Below are positions 18,150 through 26,659 of a stretch of DNA of 64,000 nucleotides, in pieces. The DNA lies in NCBI GenBank assembly GCA_036488085.1, contig DASXHZ010000108.1, positions 1 to 64,000 of the forward strand, given 5' to 3'. The DNA is from DASXHZ01 sp036488085. Lineage in GTDB: Bacteria; Acidobacteriota; Thermoanaerobaculia; Gp7-AA8. The notes under the pieces were generated by a model, which was not told the DNA's origin, did not search any database, and saw only the letters and a program-made list of their open reading frames with translations. The position numbers and the translations under genes are program-made. The first letter of the stretch is position 1, and each line of letters begins with the position of its first letter.

Positions 18150-19238
18150 ATGGGTGTGATGGGCGTGACGACATTGATGATTGCTGGCGGCGGGACGGGG
18201 GGCCACATCTATCCCGCCATCGCGATCGCGCGGGAGTTCGTGTCGCGCGACGCGTCGCACCGCGTCGTCTTCATCGGCACCCAGCGCGGTCTTGAGAAGA
18301 CGATCGTGCCGAAGGCCGGCTTCCCGCTCGAGTTCATCGACGTCGCAGGCTTGAAGGGAAAGGGCCTCGTCGACCTCGTCAAGAACCTCTTCAAGCTTCC
18401 TCTCGGATTCATCCAGGCGTGGCGCCTCGTCGGAAAACACGAGCCTGACGCGGTCCTCGGCGTCGGCGGCTATTCGAGCGGCCCCGTGCTCGCGGCGGCA
18501 AAGCTGCGCGGCGTTCCGACGGTCATCCACGAGGCGAATGCCTTTCCCGGCGTCGCCAATCGCGCGCTCGCCCGCGTGGTCACGAAGGTCCTCGTCGCCT
18601 TCGAAGACGCCGCACCGCGCCTGAAACGAAAAGACGCAATCGTCACCGGCAATCCGATCCGCGCGGAGTTCTTTGGCGTCACCAACCGGCCACCGGCCAC
18701 CGGCCACCGGCTACTCGTCTTCGGCGGCTCGCAGGGCTCGCGTGTCATCAACAACGCCATGTCCGAGGCGCTGCTGTTCCTGGCGCGCCTGAAGGAGAAC
18801 CTCGAAATCGTTCACCAGACGGGGCCAGCCGACCTCGAGAAAGTGCAGGCGGCATATCGCTCCTCCGCGTTCGCGAACGCCCGCGTCGTCCCGTACATCG
18901 ACCCGATGGTTGACGCGATCGCGGAGGCGGACGTCGTCGTCTGCCGCGCCGGAGCGATGACCGTGGGCGAGCTGGCGGCGGCCGGCCGCGCGGCGATCTT
19001 CATCCCGTTCGCGGCGGCGACGAACAACCATCAGGAGCTGAATGCGCGCGTCGTCGAGAAGGCTGGCGGCGGCGTCGTCATTACCGAGGCGGAGCTGACG
19101 CCGGAGCGGCTGGCGGCTGCAATCAGCGACGTCGTTTCCGATCCGGCGAAGGCGCGGCGGATGGGGGAGGCAGCGCACGCGCTGGCCACTCCTGAAGCAA
19201 CTAAAAGAATCGTCGATACCATCGAAGAAATCATTTAA
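18150..19238 (+). CDS. murG: Undecaprenyldiphospho-MurNAc-pentapeptide GlcNAc transferase
   Basis: MurG converts lipid I to lipid II on the cytoplasmic membrane face. The N-terminal glycine loop GGGTGGHIYPA, the second loop GVGGYSSGPV, HEANAFPG, and in the C-terminal half VFGGSQGSRVINN and CRAGAMTVGELAAAG are all present. The protein is 362 residues; ATG 18159 is an alternative start. Residues about 179-188 (between NPIRAEF and LLVFGG) are encoded by the CCGGCCA heptamer repeat and sit exactly in the linker between the two Rossmann domains. Confidence 0.97.
   Translation: MGVMGVTTLMIAGGGTGGHIYPAIAIAREFVSRDASHRVVFIGTQRGLEKTIVPKAGFPLEFIDVAGLKGKGLVDLVKNLFKLPLGFIQAWRLVGKHEPDAVLGVGGYSSGPVLAAAKLRGVPTVIHEANAFPGVANRALARVVTKVLVAFEDAAPRLKRKDAIVTGNPIRAEFFGVTNRPPATGHRLLVFGGSQGSRVINNAMSEALLFLARLKENLEIVHQTGPADLEKVQAAYRSSAFANARVVPYIDPMVDAIAEADVVVCRAGAMTVGELAAAGRAAIFIPFAAATNNHQELNARVVEKAGGGVVITEAELTPERLAAAISDVVSDPAKARRMGEAAHALATPEATKRIVDTIEEII
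18686..18713. repeat. Tandem heptamer CCGGCCA in murG linker
   Basis: Three exact CCGGCCA copies and a fourth with one change (CCGGCTA) lie in the murG interdomain linker. The element matches the four-copy array in murE, on the same strand and in the same gene cluster. Length of 28 bp is the same in both. Confidence 0.85.
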
Positions 19239-19259
19239 AATTCACGAGATAAGATCAGA

Positions 19260-20609
19260 ATGAATTTTGATCACATTAGGGCCATTCATTTCGTCGGCAT
19301 CGGCGGGATCGGAATGAGTGGCGTCGCCGAGATCCTGGCGGAGTCCGGGGTCTCGGTGTCGGGATGCGATCTCCGGCGCTCCCCGGCCACCGACCTCCTG
19401 GAGAGCCGTGGGATCACCGTCTCCATCGGTCACGATCGCGAGCACCTCGAGGGCGTCGACCTGGTCGTCGTCACGGCGGCCGTCAAAGGCTTGAACGACG
19501 AAATCGATCACGCGCGGCGACGCGGCATCCGCATCGTGCGCCGTGCTGAGATGCTCGGCGAGCTCGTCCGCGGGAAGCGCGGCATCGGCGTCGCCGGCAC
19601 GCATGGCAAGACCACGACGTCCGCGATGGTGGCGACCGTGCTCGCCGAGGCGGGACTCGATCCGACCGTGCTGATCGGAGGGATGGTCGGCAACTTCGGC
19701 GGGAACGCGAAGCGCGGCGAGAGCGACCTGGTCGTCGTCGAAGCCGACGAGTACGACCGCACGTTCCACGAGCTGCACCCGCAGATCGCGGTGGTGACGA
19801 ACATCGAAGCCGATCACCTCGAGTACTACGGCAGCTTCGAGGCGATCGAAGAGGCGTTCCGCATCTACGCAGAGGGCGTCGCGGCGGACGGCGTGATCGT
19901 CGGCTGCGTGGACGATCCTGCGGTCGCCTCGCTGCTGGAGTTCACCTCGCGGCGGACTGTCCGCTATGGCCTCTCCGAGACCGCGCAGGTCCGCGCCGTG
20001 AACATCAGTTACGAAGCGCGCGGCTCGCGATTCGAGGTGCCGGGCGTCGGCTGGTTCAAGCTCTTCATCCCGGGCGAGCACAATGTGCGCAACGCGCTGG
20101 CGGCGATCGCAGTCGCCCGCGAGCTCGGCATGGAACCAAGCGCCATCGCCCTCGGCCTCGCGAAGTTCCTCGGCGTCGATCGTCGCTTCCAGCTTCTCGG
20201 CGAATACGCCGGCGCGCTGATCGTCGACGACTACGCCCACCATCCGACCGAGATCCGCGCCACGCTCGATGCGGCACGCCGCGGCTACCCGCAGCGCCGC
20301 GTCGTCGCGCTCTTCCAGCCGCACCTCTACTCTCGCACCCGCGACTTTGCCGGCGACTTCGCGCGCGCGCTGAAGACCGCGGACGTCGCGATCGTCGCGC
20401 CGATTTACGCGGCGCGCGAGAAGCCGATCGAAAACGTCAGCGCGCGGATGATCGCCGACGCCGAGAGCGGCGTCGAGTTCCTCGATCGGTCCAACAGCGA
20501 GATCTACAACGAGATGCGGCGGCGCCTCGAGCCGAATGACATCTTCATCACCATGGGCGCCGGCGACGTGCACGAGATCGCCGAGATGCTGGTGCGAGGG
20601 GCGGCATGA
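19260..20609 (+). CDS. murC: UDP-MurNAc:L-Ala ligase
   Basis: MurC attaches L-alanine to UDP-MurNAc. The opening HFVGIGGIGMSGVAEIL, ATP loop GTHGKTTTSAM, and DDYAHHPTEI in the C-terminal domain identify it. The 449-residue length is normal. The 21-bp gap after murG is AT-rich. In many bacteria murB and ddl follow murC; here ftsQ follows directly with an ATGA overlap. Confidence 0.97.
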   Translation: MNFDHIRAIHFVGIGGIGMSGVAEILAESGVSVSGCDLRRSPATDLLESRGITVSIGHDREHLEGVDLVVVTAAVKGLNDEIDHARRRGIRIVRRAEMLGELVRGKRGIGVAGTHGKTTTSAMVATVLAEAGLDPTVLIGGMVGNFGGNAKRGESDLVVVEADEYDRTFHELHPQIAVVTNIEADHLEYYGSFEAIEEAFRIYAEGVAADGVIVGCVDDPAVASLLEFTSRRTVRYGLSETAQVRAVNISYEARGSRFEVPGVGWFKLFIPGEHNVRNALAAIAVARELGMEPSAIALGLAKFLGVDRRFQLLGEYAGALIVDDYAHHPTEIRATLDAARRGYPQRRVVALFQPHLYSRTRDFAGDFARALKTADVAIVAPIYAAREKPIENVSARMIADAESGVEFLDRSNSEIYNEMRRRLEPNDIFITMGAGDVHEIAEMLVRGAA

Positions 20610-21454
20610 GCACGTTCGACCAGAGCGAGCCGCGCTTCTTCCGCCCGTCGGACGCCACGCGCATCCGCCGCAATCTGCGCGTCATCCAGTTGCAGCGGGC
20701 CGGCGTCCTGCTGCGCAACGCGATCTTCATGGCGGTCGTCGTCATCGGCGCGTTCTGGGCGTACCGGCAGACGCAGTCGGACGCGCGCTTCGCCGTCCGG
20801 CACATCGAGATCGCCGGCGCCGTCCACACGCAGCGCGCCGCCATAGAATCGATCACGCACCGCTACCTCGGCTTGAACCTGTTCAAGATCGACATCGCGC
20901 GCGTGCAGAGCGATCTGCATTCGCTGCCGTGGATCCAGCGCATTGCGATCGAGAAGAAAGTTCCCGACACGCTGCGCATCAACGTCGTCGAGCGCGTTCC
21001 GGTGGCGCTCGCGATGCGCGACGGAACGCTGCAGTACGTCGATGCGACTGGTGCCGTCTGCGGCGAGCTCTCGCCGGCCGTCGGCGACAGCGACCTGCCG
21101 GTCGTTCGCGATGCTGAAGGCTCCGAGCTCGTTCGCTCCGTGCAGTTCATCGACGACCTGCGCGCAAAAGACCCGGTCGTCTACTCGCGCATCGGCGAGG
21201 TGCGGCCGATCGCGCCGCGTGGCTTCGCCATCTTCGACCGCGACCTCGACGCCACCGTCTACGCGAATGCCGACGATGTCTCATCGAAGTTCCGCGACCT
21301 CTACGCCATCGCGCAGTCGGAGAAGCTCGGCCGCTCGCAGATCCAATACGCCGACCTTCGCTTTTCCGGCCGCATCGTCATCAAGCCCGTTCACCCGATT
21401 ACGACAGCCGCGGCGCCGCTGCCCATCAGCGCGCCCGCGCAGATCACCAACTAG
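20606..21454 (+). CDS. ftsQ: Cell division protein FtsQ
   Basis: FtsQ is a bitopic division protein that recruits FtsL/FtsB. One membrane span (about residues 36-51) follows a basic cytoplasmic segment. A POTRA domain (ARFAVRHIEIAGAVHTQR to INVVERVPVALAM) and the FtsQ beta domain come next. The C-terminus is a Pro/Ala-rich tail. The start overlaps murC by 4 bp, and ftsA follows after 11 bp. Confidence 0.92.
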   Translation: MSTFDQSEPRFFRPSDATRIRRNLRVIQLQRAGVLLRNAIFMAVVVIGAFWAYRQTQSDARFAVRHIEIAGAVHTQRAAIESITHRYLGLNLFKIDIARVQSDLHSLPWIQRIAIEKKVPDTLRINVVERVPVALAMRDGTLQYVDATGAVCGELSPAVGDSDLPVVRDAEGSELVRSVQFIDDLRAKDPVVYSRIGEVRPIAPRGFAIFDRDLDATVYANADDVSSKFRDLYAIAQSEKLGRSQIQYADLRFSGRIVIKPVHPITTAAAPLPISAPAQITN

Positions 21455-21465
21455 GAGACGCCGCC

Positions 21466-22695
21466 ATGCCCCGAACGGAAGAGAAGTACATCGTCGCGCT
21501 CGACATCGGAACGTCGAAGGTCTGCGTGCTCGTCGGCGAGATCAACGACCGCAACCAGATCGAGATCATCGGCAAGGGGACCTCGCCGATGAAGGGGACG
21601 CGGCGCGGCAACATCATCAACCTCGATCAGGCGGTCGACGCCGTGAAGAAGGCGGTCGACGAGGCCGAGGTCATGGCCGGGCTGCAGATCGAATCGGTCT
21701 ACGTCGGCGTGGCGGGCGATCACATCCGCTCCGTCAATTCGCGCGGCGTCGTCTCGGTGATGGGAAAGCACAAAGAGATCGGCCGCGAGGACATCGACCG
21801 CGTCATCGAGGCGTCGAAGTCGATCAACGTGCCGGCCGAGCTCGAGTTGCTGCACGTCATTCCGCGCGAGTTCGTCGTCGACGGCCAGGACGGCATCCAC
21901 GATCCGCTCGGGATGACCGCGACGCGCCTCGAGGCCAACGTGCACATCGTCACCGGCGCACGGACTCATGATCAAAACATCCTCACCGCCGTAAACAAAG
22001 CAGGCATCGCTGTGCAGGAGCTCGTGCTCGAACAGCTCGCGGCCGGCGAGGCCGTTCTCACGCAGGACGAGCGCGAGATGGGGGTCCTCCTCATGGACCT
22101 CGGCGCCGGCACGACCGACTACGCAGTCTTCCTCGAAGGCAACGTGGTGCACACGAACGTGCTCCCGGTTGGCGCGGGCCACTTCACGAGCGATATCAGC
22201 GTCGTCCTCCGCACGCCGATGGAAGACGCGGAGCGGATCAAAAAGCGCTACGGCTGCGCGCTCGCGTCGCTGGTAACCGAGGACGATCCGATCGAAGTGC
22301 CGACGGTTGGCGGCCGTGCGCCGAAGATCCTCTCGAAGCACGAGCTGACGGGAATCCTCGAGCCGCGCGCCGCCGAGATTGCGAAGCTCGTCTATCGCGA
22401 CCTCGAAAAGGTCGGACTCGAGAAAGAGATCCGGAGCGGTGTCGTGATCGTCGGCGGGGGCGCCGAGATGGACGGCATGGTCGAGATGGCGGAGCAGATC
22501 TTCGATCAGTCGGCGCGCCGAGGCGTGCCGCGCGGTCTGGGAGGCCTTTCCGACACGGTGGCCGGACCGGAGTGGGCCGCGGCGGCGGGACTGCTGCTGT
22601 GGGGATTCAGGACCGAAGCGAAAGTGAGGCGGCGTCCGCGGAAAGGCCTCGCGAAAGTCGCCGACTCATTTAAACAACTCTTTACATGGAACTAA
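21466..22695 (+). CDS. ftsA: Cell division protein FtsA
   Basis: FtsA is the actin-like protein that tethers FtsZ to the membrane. ATP-binding segments VALDIGTSKVCVLVGE and LLMDLGAGTTDYAVF, and the 1C domain between them, are clear. The C-terminal LAKVADSFKQLFTWN is an amphipathic membrane-targeting helix as in other FtsA proteins. A Shine-Dalgarno AGGAGA precedes the ATG. Length 409 is typical. Confidence 0.97.
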   Translation: MPRTEEKYIVALDIGTSKVCVLVGEINDRNQIEIIGKGTSPMKGTRRGNIINLDQAVDAVKKAVDEAEVMAGLQIESVYVGVAGDHIRSVNSRGVVSVMGKHKEIGREDIDRVIEASKSINVPAELELLHVIPREFVVDGQDGIHDPLGMTATRLEANVHIVTGARTHDQNILTAVNKAGIAVQELVLEQLAAGEAVLTQDEREMGVLLMDLGAGTTDYAVFLEGNVVHTNVLPVGAGHFTSDISVVLRTPMEDAERIKKRYGCALASLVTEDDPIEVPTVGGRAPKILSKHELTGILEPRAAEIAKLVYRDLEKVGLEKEIRSGVVIVGGGAEMDGMVEMAEQIFDQSARRGVPRGLGGLSDTVAGPEWAAAAGLLLWGFRTEAKVRRRPRKGLAKVADSFKQLFTWN

Positions 22696-22708
22696 TTGTC
22701 GTTACAAT
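22681..22708 (+). promoter_or_regulatory. Candidate ftsZ promoter
   Basis: TTTACA (22681-22686) and TACAAT (22703-22708) are separated by 16 bp, each differing from consensus at one base. They overlap the 3' end of ftsA in an AT-rich patch. The expected transcript would begin about 10 nt before the ftsZ ATG, just ahead of or within the GGGAGA Shine-Dalgarno. Confidence 0.55.
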
Positions 22709-22724
22709 TTTCGGGAGACGGTAA

Positions 22725-24014
22725 ATGATCACATTTGACGAAAAGTCCGGAGCGGGCAACCTGACGGTCACCATGGAAGACGATCAGCTCACCGCGAGGA
22801 TCAAAGTCATCGGGGTGGGCGGGGGTGGTGGCAACGCCGTCAACCGGATGATTCAGGCAGGCATCAAGGGCGTCGAGTTCATGGTCGCGAACACCGACGT
22901 CCAGGCAATGCGCGCGTCGCTGGCGCCGACGAAGCTGCAGATCGGCGGCAAACTCACGAAGGGCCTCGGCGCCGGCGCCAACCCGGAGGTCGGGAAGCAG
23001 GCGGCGCTCGAAGATACGGACCGCATTCTCGAGGCGCTCCACGGCGCCGACATGATCTTCATCACGACCGGCATGGGCGGCGGCACCGGCACCGGCGCCG
23101 CGCCGATCATCGCGTCGCTCGCCGCGGAGCTCGGCGCGCTGACGGTCGCGGTAGTCACGAAGCCGTTCGCGTTCGAGGGAAAGCGCCGCCGCGTTCAGGG
23201 CGAGCAAGGCATCCGCAGCCTGCGCGACACGGTCGACACACTCATCACGATCCCGAACGAGCGGCTGCTGAACTTCGTCGAGCGCGGCACATCGCTCGGC
23301 GACGCGTTCAAGATGGCCGACGACATCCTGCGCCAGGCGGTGCAGGGCATCTCCGACCTCATCACCGTGCCCGGCGAGATCAACCTCGACTTCGCCGACG
23401 TGAAGACGATCATGCACGGGATGGGAATGGCACTCATGGGCACCGGCGTCAGCTCCGGCGAGCACCGCGCCGTCGAGGCGGCGCAGCGCGCGATCTCCTC
23501 ACCGCTGCTCGAAGAGGCGTCGATCGAAGGCGCGAAGGGCGTGCTGATCAACGTCACCGGCAGCAGCGACATGACGCTGTTCGAAGTGCACGAGGCGGCG
23601 TCGATCATCCAGGAAGCGGCCGACGAAGAGGCGAACATCATCTTCGGGACGGTCATCGACAACAACATGCGCGACGAGATCAAGGTGACGGTCATCGCTA
23701 CCGGATTCGACGCCGCGACGAAGGGGCTGCTCAACACGCGCGGCGAATCGCTGTCGGCGAGCATGGCGTCTTCGCGCAGCATCGCCGCCGGCCCGCGCGT
23801 GTCTGCCGCGAGCATGAGCGGGCAGCAGCTCGCCGCCCATCACGAGGAACCCGCGGCGCCGCCGCAGATTGGAGCCGAGGGTGAGATCTATGATCCGCCC
23901 TTTTTTCGCAAGGGATTCGGGCGCGACGGCAGCGGTGGATTCGGGCCGATGGCGTCGAGCGATTTCGGCAATGACCTCGATATTCCGACGGTGATCCGCA
24001 ACCTGAGCGACTAG
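22725..24014 (+). CDS. ftsZ: Cell division GTPase FtsZ
   Basis: FtsZ polymerises into the division ring. The tubulin signature GGGTGTGAAP, the start IKVIGVGGGGGNAVNRM, the T7-loop region GEINLDFADVKTIM and the nucleotide contacts FEGKRRR are present. After the globular core (to about residue 320) comes a variable linker, and the extreme C-terminus DLDIPTVIRNLSD is the peptide that binds FtsA. Length 429 is normal. It is the last gene of the dcw cluster. Confidence 0.98.
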   Translation: MITFDEKSGAGNLTVTMEDDQLTARIKVIGVGGGGGNAVNRMIQAGIKGVEFMVANTDVQAMRASLAPTKLQIGGKLTKGLGAGANPEVGKQAALEDTDRILEALHGADMIFITTGMGGGTGTGAAPIIASLAAELGALTVAVVTKPFAFEGKRRRVQGEQGIRSLRDTVDTLITIPNERLLNFVERGTSLGDAFKMADDILRQAVQGISDLITVPGEINLDFADVKTIMHGMGMALMGTGVSSGEHRAVEAAQRAISSPLLEEASIEGAKGVLINVTGSSDMTLFEVHEAASIIQEAADEEANIIFGTVIDNNMRDEIKVTVIATGFDAATKGLLNTRGESLSASMASSRSIAAGPRVSAASMSGQQLAAHHEEPAAPPQIGAEGEIYDPPFFRKGFGRDGSGGFGPMASSDFGNDLDIPTVIRNLSD

Positions 24015-24024
24015 GACTTCCACC

Positions 24025-24078
24025 GGCGCATCCCTCCAATGCGCCACCGCGGTCCTGGGGGTGAGGGACCCCTGGACC
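24025..24078 (+). other. Two hairpins between the ftsZ stop and its terminator
   Basis: GGCGCAT (24025-24031) pairs with ATGCGCC (24039-24045), and a longer imperfect stem spans 24051-24078 (GTCCTGGGGGT with ACCCCTGGAC). Neither has a T-tract. With the terminator stem they give three successive hairpins in about 90 nt at the end of the dcw transcript, which may protect the 3' end. Confidence 0.45.
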
Positions 24079-24087
24079 AACTGCTCC

Positions 24088-24118
24088 GGGGCGGCTCGTG
24101 AGAGCCGCCCCGATTTTC
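24088..24118 (+). terminator. Rho-independent terminator of the dcw cluster
   Basis: GGGGCGGCTC (24088-24097) and GAGCCGCCCC (24102-24111) form a perfect 10-bp stem with a GTGA tetraloop, followed by GATTTT. It lies 74 nt after the ftsZ stop and directly before the end of the convergent guaA. Confidence 0.9.
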
Positions 24119-24119
24119 T

Positions 24120-25661
24120 TCATTCCCACTCGATCGTGCTGGGCGGCTTCGACGAGATGTCGTACACCACGCGGTTCACGCCGCGCACTTCGTTCACGAT
24201 CCGCCGCGCCATCTGATCGAGCACGTCGTGCGGCATCCGATACCAGTCGGCCGTCATGAAGTCGCTCGTCGAGACGGCGCGCACCGCGACGACGTTCTCG
24301 TACGTCCGTTCGTCGCCCATCACGCCGACGCTCTTCACCGGCAGCAGCACCGCGAAGGCCTGCGCGATGTCGCGATAGAGGCCGGCGCGCCGGATCTCGT
24401 CGATCACGATCTCATCGGCATTTTGCAGAATCTCGACGCGCTGGGCGTTCACCTCGCCGAGGATCCGGACCGCGAGGCCGGGGCCGGGGAACGGGTGGCG
24501 CCACACGAACTCTTCTTCGAGTCCGAGCTCGATCCCGAGCTGGCGCACCTCGTCCTTGAACAGCTCGCGTACCGGCTCGATGAGCTGCAGCCCCATCTTC
24601 TCCGGCAGGCCGCCGACGTTGTGATGCGTCTTGATGACCGCGGACGGCCCCTTGATGGAGACCGACTCGATCACGTCGGGATAGAGCGTGCCCTGCACGA
24701 GAAAGTCGACGTCCGGCAGCCGCTTCGCCTCGTCCTCGAAGATGGCGATGAACTCGTTCCCGATCCGCTTCCGCTTCACCTCGGGTTCTTCGACGCCGGC
24801 GAGCTTCGCGTAGAAGCGTTCGCGCGCATCGACCGCGATGAAGTGCAGTCCGAGCCGGTCGCTGAGCCGCGACGCCACCTGCACCGGCTCATTCTTCCGC
24901 AGCACGCCGTTGTCGACAAAGACTGCCGTGAGCTGATCGCCGATCGCCTCGGCCACCAGCAGCGCCGCGACCGTCGAGTCGACGCCGCCGCTCACCGCCG
25001 CGATCGCGCGGCTCTTCCCGACCTGCCGCCGGATCTCTTCGACCTTGCGCCGCCGGTAGTTGCCGAGGTCCCACGAAGGCTTGCAGCCGGCAAGGTCGAA
25101 CAGGAAGTTCTTGAGGATCTGCGTGCCCGCCTCGGTGTGCGTGACCTCGGGATGGAACTGGATGCAGTAGACGCGGCGCTCCCGATTCTCGAACGCTGCG
25201 ATCGGAGCGTTGGTCGACTTCGCGGTGACTCGGAACCCCGGCGGCTCGCGGAAGATGTTGTCGCCGTGGCTCGCCCAGACGCGCTGGTGCTTCGGCGTGT
25301 CCCTTAACAGGGGCGACTCCGCGGTCACGTCGATCTCCGACCGGCCATACTCGCGCTCGTTCGCCGCTTCGACGCCGCCGTCGAGCAGGTAGGCGGTGAG
25401 CTGCATCCCGTAGCAGATGCCGAGGATCGGGATGCCGAGGTCGAAGATCTCGCGGGAACAGATGGGGGCGGACTCGCCGTAGACCGACTGCGGGCCGCCG
25501 GAGAAGATGATCGCCGTCGGCGCGAGCTCACGGATCTTCGCCACCGGATAGTCGAACGGCTGGACGACGGAGTAGACGCGCTGCTCGCGGACGCGCCGCG
25601 CGATCAACTGCGTGTACTGCGAACCGAAGTCGAGAACGAGAACGGTTTGTTCTGGCTGCAC
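24120..25661 (-). CDS. guaA: GMP synthase (glutamine-hydrolysing)
   Basis: GuaA aminates XMP to GMP. The N-terminal class I amidotransferase domain shows GICYGMQ with the catalytic Cys and HPEVTHTE with the His. The ATP-pyrophosphatase domain follows with SGGVDSTVAALL, and the dimerisation domain ends in SKPPSTIEWE. The protein has 513 residues. The start is GTG at 25661, with no Shine-Dalgarno, and TAAAAT lies 6 nt upstream, suggesting a leaderless mRNA. Confidence 0.97.
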   Translation of the reverse strand: MQPEQTVLVLDFGSQYTQLIARRVREQRVYSVVQPFDYPVAKIRELAPTAIIFSGGPQSVYGESAPICSREIFDLGIPILGICYGMQLTAYLLDGGVEAANEREYGRSEIDVTAESPLLRDTPKHQRVWASHGDNIFREPPGFRVTAKSTNAPIAAFENRERRVYCIQFHPEVTHTEAGTQILKNFLFDLAGCKPSWDLGNYRRRKVEEIRRQVGKSRAIAAVSGGVDSTVAALLVAEAIGDQLTAVFVDNGVLRKNEPVQVASRLSDRLGLHFIAVDARERFYAKLAGVEEPEVKRKRIGNEFIAIFEDEAKRLPDVDFLVQGTLYPDVIESVSIKGPSAVIKTHHNVGGLPEKMGLQLIEPVRELFKDEVRQLGIELGLEEEFVWRHPFPGPGLAVRILGEVNAQRVEILQNADEIVIDEIRRAGLYRDIAQAFAVLLPVKSVGVMGDERTYENVVAVRAVSTSDFMTADWYRMPHDVLDQMARRIVNEVRGVNRVVYDISSKPPSTIEWE

Positions 25662-25667
25662 TTTCGG

Positions 25668-25673
25668 ATTTTA
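25668..25673 (-). promoter_or_regulatory. Candidate -10 box of guaA
   Basis: Read on the minus strand this is TAAAAT, six bases before the GTG start codon of guaA. That distance puts the transcription start at or next to the start codon. No good -35 box was found. Confidence 0.45.
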
Positions 25674-25701
25674 TCGTTGGATGCCGGTCGGCGGAGGGAG
25701 G

Positions 25702-25731
25702 GGCGCCGGCTCTGCCAACTGAGCCGGCGCC
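25702..25731. repeat. 11-bp perfect hairpin in the guaA-hup gap
   Basis: GGCGCCGGCTC (25702-25712) and GAGCCGGCGCC (25721-25731) pair perfectly around an 8-base loop. It lies downstream of hup and upstream of guaA, both on the minus strand. Neither strand has a T-tract after it, so it may slow or shape transcription but is not a classical terminator. The rest of the 177-bp gap holds no gene. Confidence 0.6.
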
Positions 25732-25838
25732 GGGAGGAGGGAGAGATGCGGGAGGTCTGAAGCAGTGCCCTTGTTGCTTCGACGAGGTGATTCGGATTTG
25801 GTTCGCGAGAGTTGCGCGCCGTTTCCGAATCGTCACTG

Positions 25839-26108
25839 CTACAAGAGGTTCCGCAGCTCCTTCCCCGGCTTGAACCGGATCGTGTTGCCGGGCGGGATCT
25901 TCACTTCGACGCCGGTCTTCGGATTGCGGCCGATGCCCTTCTTGCGCTGCTTGACCTGAAAGACGCCGAAGCCGCGCAGCTCGATGCGCTGCCCGCGTGC
26001 GAGCGCGTCGCGCAGCCCTTCGATGACCGTATCGACAGCCTGCGCCGCTTTGACGCGAGAAATATCCGATACTTCGGCAACCTTGTTGACGATGTCTGCT
26101 TTGATCAT
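25839..26108 (-). CDS. hup: HU/IHF-family DNA-binding protein
   Basis: HU is the small dimeric nucleoid protein that bends DNA. The 89-residue sequence begins MIKADIVNKVAEVSDISRV and includes GFGVFQVKQRKKGIGRNPKTG, where the DNA-intercalating beta arm lies, and IPPGNTIRFKPGKELR. It starts at ATG 26108 with the strong Shine-Dalgarno GGAGG. A perfect TATAAT lies 20 nt upstream. HU and IHF subunits cannot be told apart from this sequence alone. Confidence 0.95.
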   Translation of the reverse strand: MIKADIVNKVAEVSDISRVKAAQAVDTVIEGLRDALARGQRIELRGFGVFQVKQRKKGIGRNPKTGVEVKIPPGNTIRFKPGKELRNLL

Positions 26109-26128
26109 CGTTTCCTCCGGTCGGGCGG

Positions 26129-26134
26129 ATTATA
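26129..26134 (-). promoter_or_regulatory. -10 box of hup
   Basis: On the minus strand this is a perfect TATAAT, giving a leader of about 13 nt that contains the GGAGG Shine-Dalgarno. The divergent hslR start lies 36 bp from the hup start codon, so both promoters share this AT-rich patch. Confidence 0.6.
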
Positions 26135-26144
26135 TCTCCTTTCG

Positions 26145-26504
26145 ATGGAACGACATCGCATCGACACCTGGCTCAAGCACGTCCTCCTCTTCAAGCACCG
26201 GACGGATGCGACCGAGGCGTGCAAGGGCGGCCACGTGAAGCTGAACGGCCAGCGCGTCAAGCCCGCCGCCCCCGTCCACGAAGGCGACGTCGTCGAGTTC
26301 CTCCTCGGCACCCACTTCCGCCGCGTCGTCGTCTCCGCCATCCCCGAGAACAACGTTTCCCACGAGATCGCCCGCACGATGTACGTCGACGAAACGCCTC
26401 AACAGGAAGTCGTCATCGAGCGCACCGCGAAAGTCTTCCGCGACCGCGGCACGGGCCGCCCCACGAAGAAGGAACGGCGGGACATCGAGAAGCTGCGGAG
26501 CTGA
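26145..26504 (+). CDS. hslR: S4-domain RNA-binding protein, Hsp15 type
   Basis: Hsp15 binds free 50S subunits that still carry nascent peptidyl-tRNA, helping to rescue stalled ribosomes. The 119-residue product has the S4 fold at its N-terminus (MERHRIDTWLKHVLLFKHRTDA, then GGHVKLNGQRVKPAAPVHEGD) and the family's basic tail RPTKKERRDIEKLR. The start at 26145 gives the canonical opening; upstream codons in the same frame are antisense to hup. No Shine-Dalgarno is evident. Confidence 0.88.
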   Translation: MERHRIDTWLKHVLLFKHRTDATEACKGGHVKLNGQRVKPAAPVHEGDVVEFLLGTHFRRVVVSAIPENNVSHEIARTMYVDETPQQEVVIERTAKVFRDRGTGRPTKKERRDIEKLRS

Positions 26505-26659
26505 CGCGCCGTCGTGTCGGGGCTTCAATGGGGCTCGCAATTCGGTTCGCCGAGTGCCTCGAAGCGACTGCCGCTAAGCCTTTCCAACGTCGTGGTTTGC
26601 ACTGACGGCGGCGTACGCCGGCGAGCGGTCGTCTCTATCGGCGCGCGGCGTAAGCGGAC

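Noticed and set aside
25702..25731. Terminator of hup
   Set aside because: The hairpin is perfect but no T-tract follows on either strand.
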